A stretch of DNA of 64,000 bases, from positions 744,001 through 808,000 of the forward strand of contig NJPS01000013.1 of assembly GCA_002946415.1 (NCBI GenBank), in the 5' to 3' direction. This document shows positions 11,126-22,375 of this stretch, piece by piece; position 1 is the first letter of the stretch, and each line of letters begins with the position of its first letter. The translations under genes and the position numbers were made by a program. This DNA comes from Rutstroemia sp. NJR-2017a BVV2. Lineage: Eukaryota; Ascomycota; Leotiomycetes; Helotiales; Rutstroemiaceae. The notes under the pieces are model-generated. The model was not told where the DNA came from and did no database searches. It saw only the letters and a program-made list of their open reading frames with translations.

Positions 11126-12939
11126 AAGGGGAAGAGCCTCGTGTTTTGGCGGTGGTGTTTGCGGGCAATTGAAGATGGGTCTAGATAGATGATTTGATAT
11201 GTACGAAAGTATGTATGTCAATATAAATCCTTCAAGAGAGTCGAGTTTGCAGACTGGCGATGAAAGTGGCATTTGCGCCGATCCTTATTGCTTGAGTTCT
11301 CGTGTATGCTGCGCTTACCTGAGCGCTTACTTGCCAGTCCAGTCTTACTTACTTTCAGTGGCTGCCGAGACCTTGGGATCAAAGTCCAAGGAAACTCGGT
11401 GCATTAGGCCAGCCAATTCACGCAACAAACAACTAGAATCTAGTTACGCGCTGTCAACGCAACTTATACCTTACTTCAAGCAGCATAGACGAACTCGATC
11501 TACAGAGTACCGACCACTCTACAAGTATCTATCCATAACACATTAATATAAATCTCCGCTAGCAAACACAAAATATGGTGTCAAGAGAGATTGGCGAGGG
11601 CATGGCGTCAAGAAGTTTCATCTGAAAGTGGACGGATACTGTAAGATTAGAGGGGCTTGTGCCCGAGGCCCCAGGTACCGAAGTGTAGATGGTAGATACA
11701 GCAGAACGACAGAATGATGGAATTGTGAAGACAGAAACACAAAATCTTTTTGCCATGCTCACATTGTTTGTAGGGTTTTTGGAAAATCAAGTCCATGCAG
11801 CTCACAGAGAGTCATATTTGCAGAAAAACATCGGCCTTTCGCTACTTTTTGCAGTGCCCCTGAAAGTAAGGTTACGGAACCCGGAGCGATATTTCTCCCT
11901 CTCCCTCAGTTATCCCAGTAAAATTTCCCCTTGGCAATTTATCGGCGACACAAGAACATCGCGCACAATCCAGCATGATTGGCTGGATGTGATCGCCTAA
12001 ATCCTTCTGTAAAAACCCCCGTTCTCGCGCGAGGAAGGAGGTGCGAGCGCTCAGGGTTCGTCGTTGCCATCCTGAAAGTATCTACTGTACAACATTGGAG
12101 TTTTGAAAGATCCACGACGACGAGAACTTGGAATGCAATTCTTGTTCGAAGAAGTTTAAACCAAAAAAAGTTAAGCTTCTTTTCCGTCCACTTCAGATCG
12201 AACGGAGAAGTCTGCACTGACATTTGGACATGGACAGTCACGATGTTTCATGTAAAGGCGCATCGTCCATTTACGTGGAACAACTTCATTAACCTCAGAA
12301 ACGAAACAACAAATCGGTAAGTAACCGCGAGAAGACCTCCACTATCATCTTATGTCATCCACGCATTCTGCACTGCAATATCGCCAAACGTCCCAATTCA
12401 CGTCTCAATGCGGCTCAAACTGCATCCGATGTGCTCGGCGCTCTAACAAAACATGCTATTCGATCCATAAAGTGCAAGTGGACCTCCTTGATGCTGTCCT
12501 CCTATTTATCCCCGACAACGTTTCTTTCGGAAGATCTCCGAATCTAGCTTAAGGTACAAGCGTTCATCTAATCGTCCATTTAGTTTTACGCGCAAAGCAA
12601 GCAAGCGATCTTACGTTTTGTTCCTAGCGGATCAAATTTGTTTTTCTTGTTTCTATGAAACAAGTCGGCGGGGGTACGGATGGGGATGTCACCTTTTTCA
12701 TCCCATCCCTATGATATTGAATGGACGCTTTGCTGCCACAGTTGGCAGTGGCTAAATCATGTATATATGCATGATCTCTTCAGTCACCATGCCGTTTCTC
12801 TTTCCCTTCTTCTCTACAAGCAAGTCTTAGCATTTTCAATTTTCTCTTCGAGTTCATACTCCCTTTTCATTCTCTACCCACATTCTTTCTCAGTGTGATC
12901 TGTGATCCACATTCATTCATTCATCATTATCCATTCAAG
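11126..12939. other. Intergenic region, LPMO promoter
   Basis: This contains the GH28 3' end and a long LPMO promoter. I find no convincing gene; ORFs at 11199-11546, 11689-12000 and 11979-12320 have no recognisable features. The proximal 190 bp contain an XlnR-type GGCTAAA, a TATATAT and CT-rich tracts. A CreA-type match (GCGGGG) is at 12668-12673. Confidence 0.5.
12750..12756 (+). promoter_or_regulatory. Candidate XlnR/Xyr1 binding site (GGCTAAA)
   Basis: Perfect GGCTAAA 184 bp upstream of the AA9 LPMO ATG and six bases upstream of a TATATAT at 12762-12768. XlnR/Xyr1 activates xylanolytic and cellulolytic genes through this sequence. The position relative to the TATA element favours function. 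Confidence 0.5.
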
Positions 12940-13964
12940 ATGTTTTTCCAAACCGCCGTCGCCGCCACCCTCGTCTCAGCCGTCGCTGCTCACCAAAACT
13001 TCCACCAGTTCTGGGTCAATGGCGTCTCTCCCGGCTACCAAGTCTCCATCCGCATGCCACCCTCCAACAGCCCCGTCACCAACGTCTCTTCCACCGACAT
13101 CACCTGTAACGTCAACGGTAACAATGTTCCCTCGGGCGTAACCACCACTCCTGCGAAAGAAGGCGACGAGATCACCGTTCAGTGGGATTCCTCTGGACAT
13201 CCGGGTCCTATTCAACATTACCTCATGGGTCCCGTCGATGATGCTTCCCAAACTACTGGTATCGGTTCCTGGTTCAAGATCCAGGAATGGGCCGAGACAA
13301 ACGGCACTTGGGCCAGCGCCATCATGGAAGCCGGAAACATGAGCATGTCATTCAAACTCCCCACCGGTCTCGCCACCGGCGAATACTTGGTAAGCCATAC
13401 TTCTCTCCATCTCATCCACCAAGCAAAACTAACCCCCTCCCCCCATAGCTCCGCTCCGAAATGCTCGCCCTCCACGGCGCCCAAACCATCGACGGCGCCC
13501 AATGGTACATCGGCTGCGCCCAACTCTCCATCACCGGCACCGCATCCGAGACCTGCACGCCGTCCGTCGAACTCCCCGGCGCATACAACGACACCGATCC
13601 CTCCATCTACATCCCAAACATCTACTACGGCTTCGACATCTCGACCTACACTCCCCCGGGAGGACCAGTCGCTACCTGTGGCGCTGGGTCTGGATCTGGT
13701 TCCGCAACTGCCGTTGCAAGCTCCGCTGCTGCGACGACCGCTGTGGCCGCTTCATCCGTCGCTGTCGCTAGCTCATCCGTCGCTGTCGCCAGCTCGGCAG
13801 TTGTTTCCAGCGCGGTGGTTTCGTCGACTCAAGCTGCTGTTGTTACGGCTTCTGCTTCTTCATCGGTGGTTAGCGCTGCGCCAACGACTTTCGTCACAGC
13901 TACGTCTTCTGCTGCGGCTGCCAGCAGCGCGGTTGCGGTTCCGGATGATGAGTGCGAGGCTTAA
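12940..13964 (+). CDS. AA9 lytic polysaccharide monooxygenase
   Basis: Exons are 12940-13389 and 13449-13964 (321 residues, phase-0 intron). The signal peptide MFFQTAVAATLVSAVAA ends directly before His (HQNFHQFWVNG), so the mature chain would start with the copper-ligating His1 of the histidine brace. The second His lies in SSGHPGPIQHYL and the axial Tyr in AQWYIGCAQL, both AA9 hallmarks. The enzyme oxidatively cleaves cellulose and sometimes xylan or xyloglucan outside the cell, using copper and a reductant. The C-terminal about 90 residues are an Ala/Ser/Val-rich low-complexity tail ending DDECEA, with no CBM1 and no clear GPI signal. GGCTAAA, TATA and CT tracts upstream suggest induction by plant polymers. 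Confidence 0.93.
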
Positions 13965-13988
13965 GGAGGGAGGAGTGCTGTTGTAAGA

Positions 13989-14010
13989 GGGAAGGAAGGA
14001 AGGAAGGAAG
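13989..14010. repeat. GGAA microsatellite
   Basis: About five tandem GGAA/GAAG tetranucleotides just after the LPMO stop codon, probably in the 3' UTR. Confidence 0.9.
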
Positions 14011-14440
14011 AGGGGAATATTCTTTGTATATATGGATCTCCTGTTCTTGATTTTAGGGATGGGATTGTAGAAATAGAAATTTTGGAAATTTATCAATACA
14101 ATACCGTTTATTTGTCCTTGGGTGTGGTTTCATGGTTAATTGTGCGGATTACCACGAGGAGGTAGATGCACTGATTCTGATTCATCAAACGGCAGTATGT
14201 CAAAATAGGGAGATATATTCTACTAGCATAACCAAAAAGATTACAAAATTATCTCTTCTTTTTATCTAGAAAACAAAAAAGAAAACCTTCCATAAGATAA
14301 CGACAGATCATCGATTGTCTATTCTTCACAATCAGACATCCCTCGCTTTTCCAAACCAAGCCATAAAAAATTATGGTCCAGATCCAACCCACAAGGTGCT
14401 CGCAAAAGTTAGTACATCCTCCAGTGCGGTACAAGAACCG

Positions 14441-14552
14441 TAGTGGAGTGTTCCAAACATATCAAAACAACGGAGCACTTGTGCAAAAAGCTCAGTCTAG
14501 TCAGGTACAGTAAGTTAGTGGAATGTCCCAAATATATCAGAACGCTGGAACA
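14441..14552. repeat. Imperfect 37-bp direct repeat, possibly RIP-affected
   Basis: Copies at 14441-14477 and 14516-14552 both begin TAGTGGA and share the spacing of TCC/CCC, A-rich and GGA-ACA blocks. Most differences are C/T or G/A, as in repeat-induced point mutation. The parent element is not identifiable. Confidence 0.5.
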
Positions 14553-14946
14553 TACAGGAAGGGTCACAAGTTCACCTTAGTATCCACGCCAGTGAAAGCT
14601 AGTTGATTAACTACTAAGGTTACAGTACGTTCTGGCCAGCATGAACGCCGACTAACGACGACTAAGTCTTTATTCGTTCCGTTATGCAGACATTTCTATT
14701 TCTTTGATTCATACCTAGATGCACGGGAAGTAGGTGATAGTGAGATAGAAGGTGAATGAATATATTACAATTTTTTATTTAAATTTTCAGCGAAGTAAAG
14801 AAATTCTATATCATGAAACCATACTGTAGTCTTCACTGCGGTATAACCAAGATCTACAAGAGGGGCAAAATACCCTCCTCTATGTGTAGTCACACCGTTC
14901 CCTATCACCCTCTCAAGATCATAAGCCATCTACCATATCCCATAAT

Positions 14947-17900
14947 CTACTTCCTCCTCCTCAAACCCCCCCAAAGCCCCTTCTTCTCCTTCCCCACCGC
15001 ATAATTCTCCTCCTCCACATTATGTTTCTCCACAATACTCAAGAAAACCTGATCCAGCGTCGTCGGACTAACCGAATAATGTTCCAGGCCCAACTCCTCC
15101 CTATTATCCTCGAGAATCGTAATCAGCGATCCAATACCCGTATCCTGTAATCCCACACCACGATCACGATCGCTGGAATGTCCGCTGCTGATTTCATCCA
15201 CGTCTTCTTCTACATCTGTCTTTTTATCATGCTTAGTCTCGTAATTGTTGATCGGAACTGAGAAGCGCATTTGCCCGTGGAAAGTCTTCTCTTCGATGAT
15301 TGCATCCTGGAAATGTTTTTGGATCCAGATTCGTAGTTTAGAGATCTCTTCTGAGGAGGTGTGCGGCGCGCTTTTTAGGACCAGATGAATGTAATACGCG
15401 TTTCCGTGCTTCTTCCTTAGATGATCACTTGTGCCCATTGCTAGCATGCGTTTCGCCATGATTCCGGCACGATCGGCAAGCGCGTCTGCTTCCTCCATAC
15501 TGTGGGTTGTGAGAAGGAGTGAGCGTCCAGGTACGACTGAAGCTAGAGTCTTCCACATAATACGCTTGGCTGCAGCGTCCATGCCTGAACTGGGTTCATC
15601 GAGGAGAAGAACCGTTGGGTTTCCAATAAGAGCGATACCGAGAGATAGCTTTCGCTTGTTTCCGCCAGATAATTTGGCTGCCATTCGCGATGAGAATGCT
15701 TGCAAGCCGACTGCTTCGATGACGGCGTGCACGTTATGTTCGATGTCGGGAACGCCTCTGACGCGAGCGTAGAAACGGAGATGCTCTAGTACCGTCATTT
15801 GATCCATAGCTATTTATTTGTTAGCAATTATTGTACGCAGGAGTAACAGACAGCTTACCATCAAACTGTGGACAGACACCCAGATGTGATCTTGCATCTG
15901 CCCGGTGTCTGTTGATCTCAATATTTTCCACAAATATGTTTCCTCCGTTCTTGGAAGGTTGGATATCACCACGGATTAACGAGATAGTCGTGGATTTTCC
16001 GGCGCCATTCGGCCCAAGGAGGGCAAAAACCTCACCACGCTTGATGCCGAATGTCATGTTCTCGACGGCAGTGAAGTTGCCGAATGTTTTAGTGAGATGA
16101 ATTACTCGAAGACCATCATTGGAACTGCTGACTCGGACCAATTCCTCGGCAATTTCCTCATCGGCAGGTACTTCGTTCTCAGCAACCTTATTGGATGATT
16201 TTCTGTGTCTGCGTACCCACGCGACAATAGAGCCACTGTCGTACCAAAGGAGGATAGCAAACAGGACGAATATCTGGATGATAAGGTAGAGAACGGGACC
16301 TCCATATTGTAAGATGCCCCCAGGATAATGAGCAAGCTCTTTCCCTGAACACGTAGTAGAAAAGAGGTTCAGGGCTACAAACAATGCTCTGATCAGACTT
16401 CCCATGGGTGTAACTAGACTGATTGTGAAGTGAACAATTATGAGAGTAGAGTCGATCTTGTTGATTGGGGCGTATGTCAATGTGCAGAGGTATGCAATCA
16501 AGTAGATGAGGAACATCACCGCTTGTCCAGCAGCAGCAAAGGCGAAAGCGCTCAGCTGGGTACGAGCAAATAGCGAAACGACATATGAGAGTAATATCGA
16601 GGCTAACCCATAGAGCGCAAATATGAGGAACAGGTAGCCTACATGATACCAGATCGAAGCCGACGCTGCAAAGATAATAACGCACACAGCACTCGAAACC
16701 AAAACGATAATAAAGTCAAAGGCAAGGTAGGACAACCACAATGGCAAGGAACGGACACCGTTCGAATATTGCAGTCCGCGAATATTTCTTATTCTCTCGA
16801 CAGTGGGATACAGCGAGAAGAATCCAGGATATGCTGCCATAGCCAAACCAAAGTAGACAACAAGTTGCAACGATTTGCCAGTGGATGGAGCCCATGGGAT
16901 GTCGAAAGATGCATATTGTGTAGCAATGGTCATATTCATGAGCATGATATCCATAACATTCTGTCCGAATACCGCATCGTAGATATCACCATTCCCTTTG
17001 TAGGCAAGTGTGGTCTGAGCAGTTCCATCTCCAAGGAAAAAGCCCGCAGGTGTGACATTTGCAAAATTTTGGTTGATGTAGTCATTGAACTGAGGCAGCG
17101 TGTCAACAAGATGAGAGTGATCCTGAATTTGCTGTTGTGTTGGAAAGAGACCAAATAGTAGAGGTCCGAATAATGAAGCGAGTCTTTCAGTTGAGAATTT
17201 CGAAGATGGGCCAACAACTATGTCGTACTTGCCAGGTGCAAATAGATTCTCCGAATTGGAGATAGACACTCTAGCATCCGGTGTACAGCCAGCACCATTG
17301 TAACCTTTCAAGAATAGGGTGACAAGGCCGGCTGCAATAATCGGTAAAAGCAATGCAGCAATGTATGGGAGATAATTTCGTCGTAGTACTGTTAGCCTCT
17401 TTCGAAACAGGACCCAGCCTTGGCGGAAGAATCCAATGTTCTGGCCCGTGTAGAGCTCTAGAGCTGGACGAGAGTTGGTAGTGACCATAGTGAGCTTCGA
17501 TGCAGGCTGCTTTTCTGTGTGTTCAACCACGGAAGATGGATCGTGCTTGTCGAGACTAGCATCGCTTTCGGCTCGAATTTCATCGGCTAATCGCAGAAAC
17601 ACATCTTCAATGGTCGGGCCAGATAACTGATACTCGGTGATCTTCTCCTCTTCAAAACGCTTGATGATCTGTGCAGCTTGTTTTGAAGTCGGTGCTGCAT
17701 ACGTCATTTGACCAAATGAAGCTCGCTGGGCAATTCCCTCAATCTCTGGGGCTGCCTTATGGTCATGTCCGGTGGGAAGGTGAATGCGATAGCCGCCACC
17801 GAGCTTTTCTTTCAACTCAACAGAAGAGCCCTCTGCGCGTAGTGTGCCTTTGGATAAAATTGCAATGCGATCAGCGAGAAGGTCGGCTTCGTCAAGAAAA

Positions 17901-19888
17901 TGTGTTGTCAAAATGATTGTGCGATTGCCTCGTTCGGCAAGAAGAATGTCCCAAATCTTTCTCCTACTCAACGGATCAAGACCACTACTTACTTCATCGA
18001 CACAGCAAACGGAGCTGCCACCGGTAAACATCATACCTAATTGCAGCTTCCGTTTCTGTCCACCTGATAGGGTCTTCGACTTGGCATTAATTTTCCTATC
18101 CAAATCAATGGCCACAATCAGATTGTGCAATGACTCCTTAGTATCCCGAGGACCCGTCGATTTTAGTTCGTTGAAGATCCGTATATGCTCTTCGACGGTG
18201 ACTTCGTCCCACAAGACATTCTTTTGTGGGGCGATACCCAATCCACCAGTTCCATCGACCGTGATACTTCCGCTGGTAACACTATTCAATCCAGCGATTG
18301 CATCGAGGGTAGTACTTTTCCCACTTCCATTTGCACCTAAAAGCACGAGAATTTGGCCCTTGCTGGCGGTTAAACTTAGATCATTGACAGCTACCACAGT
18401 CGCTTTTGGAATCTTGGTAAAACCTGCGGTCTTGAGGCGGAACCAGTTGGGTTGGTAATGTTTCGTGAAATTCTGCAATCGAACAGTCTCTAGAGCGGTT
18501 GGGTCTGCAGAACGCTCTTGTGCAGAAGTGCCTTTCCCTATTACTGTACGACCCTTCGACTGAGTTCCAAAAAAAGAACGTTCCAGATAAGCACCGATGA
18601 TAGGATATACAAATATTTGTATGATCAAGAACACCCAGAGCGCGATACCGGGAAGCGACCATGGGTTATCAGGAGCAGCACGAACAAGATCAGTAGCAAG
18701 GTTTTGCCGCTCATAACGAGCCATAAAGATAATGAAGAATACATAGTTGCAAGGAACAAACAACAAGCTCAGAATTGCAACCGCTCCGGTAGTTGTTATT
18801 CCGACTACTTGAGATATCACACCCAAGAGAAGTGTAACTATGGCAAGAGTGATTCCACTTAGCTGGGCTTTCTTGAAAAAAGAGGCACCCAGAATGGAGA
18901 AGGAGGTGAGAGACAGTCCTGCGAGAAGATGGTAGATAATCACAATAGCCATGGAAGTTTGAGCAAATACTCCTACTCCCAAGACTACAGCCATGATGAT
19001 CCAGCCCGGAGCGTATATCAAGTCGAAGGCAAGATGGTACGAAAGAATCCTGGCCACCTGGGGTTCCCACCTGCGCAAATTCGGCATCATGGCTTCCAGC
19101 AATTGAGACATGCCCAGCTCTCGTTCAGAAGCAATAAACCCAGTCAAGTGATATGTTACGCCAACCATGCCAATTAGGAAGGCAATTCCGAGAATGTTGA
19201 TAATGGCTCCCTGGTAATTTACTCGAATTTGTGTGCGACGTTGTTCCTGAGTCATACTGGTATATGGGTATTCGTAAACCGTGGCGGGTAAATCATTCTG
19301 GTTAATAGTGTTGTTGTTCGCTGCGATCGCAACATCGATAGCACGCTGAAGAGGTAGGAGAAAGAGCTGAGCATCGTTATTATCCTTGTCGACTACAATC
19401 TTTTCACCGAATGCGCCGTCCGCACGCAGAGTATAGTTCCATATTCCACCCTCTCCTTCTGACGGAGAGGACTGGAAGACGACAGCGCCATAACATGATG
19501 TTGCTCCTCTCAGACTACTCCGGCAGACTTCTAATAACTCAGCTTCACTGGTTAACCTCTGAACAGTTTTCCCAGCTGCCTCTGCAGGTTGCGCGACGGC
19601 ATTGATGACTCGTTCGATATCTCCACCAGTAAACCCATTGTTCACAAATGCGACAGTATTCCTCCCACCAGTCGCATCATGCAGTCCTTCAGCTAATGTT
19701 CGAATAGGGTGGCTTGAGCCAATTCCGTAGACCGAGGGAGGTATGAAGAGATTCCTAGCATAACTGAGAAATATCATGAACGCCACTGGCAGGATAAAAG
19801 CACGTATGGATGTGCTCCAGGCATGACGATTGAGCGCAATTAGGATATTTTTCCTGGTCAAAGTCCAGGATTGACGAAGAAGGCCCAT
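14947..19888 (-). CDS. ABC transporter, subfamily A (full-length)
   Basis: Exons (minus strand) are 19888-15859 and 15809-14947 (1630 residues). The 49-nt intron (GTAAGC, GCTAACA branch, AATAG) splits the second nucleotide-binding domain between FD and AMDQ. Architecture is TMD1, NBD1, TMD2, NBD2. Each TMD has an N-terminal helix and a large lumenal loop, typical of ABCA. NBD1 has Walker A GANGSGKST (about 517-525) and signature LSGGQKRKLQLG. NBD2 has GPNGAGKST (near 1297), LSGGNKRKLSLG and Walker B LLLDEP. NBD1 Walker B reads CCVDEV, keeping the catalytic Glu but lacking the following Pro. ABCA proteins move lipids or amphipathic compounds across membranes. The substrate is unknown. Confidence 0.93.
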
Positions 19889-21310
19889 GATGGTTGAGGA
19901 AGCCGTGTTTGAGGGATGTTCGTGCAGTCTACTTCAACGCATGCCGAGTATAAATTCGTTGCGCAAAGGATGGAATCAGTCGGCTTCGAAGGCAGGCTAT
20001 GAGGATAATGGCTGCATCGTCACTTGCAAGAGCATTTGTCTCTTGGTGTTATTTAGCTGACAAAAGGCCAAGAATTCTAAGAAAGCCAAGACATAAGAGG
20101 AAGGCTGTGAAGGAGCTGTCTTTCTACCGGTGCGAATGCAGAGATTTTGAGAATGGTGTAAATGGCCCAAGATGGAAGGAATAGAGAAAAAGATATCAAG
20201 CAGTTATATCTTCGTGAATTATAAATATCTTAAATAAGTCTAGAATACAGCAGAATATGTTCAGTATAACTGAAAATACAGAAAACAATAAACAGATGAA
20301 GATGAAGATGAAGTCAAAGAAAAACAGCACGCCGCAGGTTGCGATAAAATGAGCCAAGGAAGCGTTACAAGGGCATATTTCAAAACACCAAGACGATACA
20401 ACTCTGAAGCCGAGGAACGGAAGGAATTAGCCAATAATGGATCGACAATCCCGTTAAACGAACGGATAATCGGAACAATCTTTGTCCATTGTGGATAAAA
20501 GCTATTAAAAGAGGGGCGTGGAGGGGCGGCCGTTTTAATGCCGATCAAGTCATATCATCATCGAATTTCTGAGGTCGAGCTCGCCGGTGCAGAACGATTC
20601 GCCGACAACAATATCTGAAAGACATTTGGACGGTGAAGATATCATAATAACCTAGATTCTTGAGGATATTCGTTTGACAACAGAAATCAGCTAGAATAGA
20701 TTGTCCCAAATCGGCCTGTTTGTTCTGGCCTGGAGAGATCGACTCAGCAAATCCAAGCCATCACCAGGAGAACCACGTGCCACCTATCAACCTTCGAGAC
20801 TTCAAAATCAAACGCAATTGTATTATAAATTATTACCGCAAAGGAACTTTCTGATTCGAAACCGCAAAGCTAATACTTCACTCGATGTGTGTCTTCTATA
20901 CACCCAGCCATTCCATGATGACTGCCGATTCCACTTCGACTAGATACATGATAGAGGCTGCTATATATACCATCAGCTTAACTCACCAAAGCCAATTATA
21001 AAAGGAATCTAGCACCAACAAGCACAACTAACAATTACAAAGAACGACTGGATTATTAAGGTACTAGGCGTGCGGAATGGTCTAAGTATATATGAAGATG
21101 CTCTCTCCCTTCCACCTGCGCCGTTCGCTAGGCATTCGACAGCTTACACCGCCTCGCCCCCAAAACTAAACAATAAGATCGGTGTTCTCAACTATTATTT
21201 ACAAAAAAGTAGTCCCTCCTGGATATTCTAAAAAACATCAGATGCCAAGCTAATCATCCGCCGCCGTTGGGAATCTCTTGCAGAAAACGCTTCGATGAAA
21301 AGCGATCGAC
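19889..21310. other. Intergenic region, ABCA promoter
   Basis: AT-rich DNA between the ABCA start and the 3' end of the Asn-rich protein gene. Short ORFs here have no recognisable features. I see no RNA gene and no repeat of note. Confidence 0.45.
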
Positions 21311-21853
21311 TTAGTTGTTTTTGTCGTGGTTCTCGTTGTTGTTATTGTTGTTGTTGTTGTTGTTGCTCTTGTCCGCGCCCTGTTGAACAGCCAGCGCACT
21401 AGCAGAGCCAGTGCTCTGTTGATTGTTGGCTGGCGCCCCAACCTTGACAGAGGAAGAAGAAATGGAGAAAGAAGTATTTCGCGAGTCGTCTGCCCCGGAG
21501 GCAGAAGACGAAGATGAAGACGAAGACAAAGCTTGTGCTTTCGCAGCCTTTTCCGCAATAGCCTCTTCGAGGGTGTTGACCCAAGGCACAGATGCCTTGG
21601 CCTTGGCGGCAGCCTGTTGGGCTCGTCGTCGAGCAAGTTCTTTGACGGCGGGGAGATCGGCCGACAGAGCTGGATAGTGGAGACCTGGATGTTTGGGTCT
21701 GATGGAAGGGGGAGGCATAGGAGGGCAGGGACCCATGGGGAAGCGGTTTGGGAGGAATTTCGGGGGTGCTGGCGGTGGCTTCTTGGCGATGGCTTCGGCC
21801 TCCTTTTTCTTGTTGTTGGTCTTGTCTTTGCGTTTTCCGAATAGTTTATCCAT
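21311..21853 (-). CDS. Small low-complexity protein with polyserine and polyasparagine tracts
   Basis: Single exon, 180 residues from the ATG at 21853. The N-terminus is strongly basic (MDKLFGKRKDKTNNKKK), followed by a Pro-rich segment (KKPPPAPPKF, PMPPPS) and a conserved-looking helical stretch with VKELARRRAQQAAAKAKAS and VPWVNTLEEAIAEKAAKAQA. Then come eight Ser, and a C-terminal run of about ten Asn encoded by a GTT/AAC microsatellite. I recognise no domain. The central PWVNTLEEAI segment and the intact frame across low-complexity DNA favour a real gene, but it could be a chance ORF. Localisation is not inferable beyond a possible basic nuclear-type signal. Confidence 0.5.
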   Translation of the reverse strand: MDKLFGKRKDKTNNKKKEAEAIAKKPPPAPPKFLPNRFPMGPCPPMPPPSIRPKHPGLHYPALSADLPAVKELARRRAQQAAAKAKASVPWVNTLEEAIAEKAAKAQALSSSSSSSSASGADDSRNTSFSISSSSVKVGAPANNQQSTGSASALAVQQGADKSNNNNNNNNNNENHDKNN

Positions 21854-22375
21854 GATTGAAAAGCTCTTGCTGCGGCACAAGGTGCTGGGTCTTAAGATGC
21901 GAGAAACGTTGGGTTGCTAGGTTTGAAGATGTAATAACGATTGTGGTTCTGATTTGGACAGTTGTCGAGATTTGGTGTGATGCTGAGTGATGCTGAGGGG
22001 GTATCTTTCAAGTCAGATCACTTTCCTCGTTTGAGGAGAGGCGGAAAATTGTTTGAGAGCGCATGCACGAATTTCTCAAATCCTACGTGGGCATCCGTTA
22101 ATTCTTATACTGCGGAAACCAGTCCGTTGAATACAGTTTCTGGTAGCGAATTCGAGTTTCATTCTTTCTTCGAAGATACACCCTAAGTGCTGAAATAGCT
22201 TTCACCATACGGTCTGGAACCTTGTTGGGTCGTACCAAACATTGAGAAGGATAGGGCAGAGACACGCGCACAGGAAGAGAAAATAATTCGACCAGATTAG
22301 ATTTGATTATGGTTACTATCAATACGATCGAAAATTATATGGCAAGTACAGAATTCCATCGATCTACTTCCTTAG
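21854..22375. other. Intergenic region
   Basis: Promoter of the Asn-rich protein gene and 3' flank of the GH115 gene, both on the minus strand. I see no further gene. Confidence 0.45.

Larger units (their letters stand above)
13965..14946. other. Convergent intergenic region
   Basis: This lies between the LPMO and the ABC transporter, which converge. It has a GGAA microsatellite at 13989-14010 and an imperfect 37-bp direct repeat (14441-14477 and 14516-14552) with mostly transition differences. No gene. Confidence 0.5.

Noticed and set aside
10778..11272. 164-codon minus-strand ORF
   Set aside because: Antisense to the GH28 gene, no family features.
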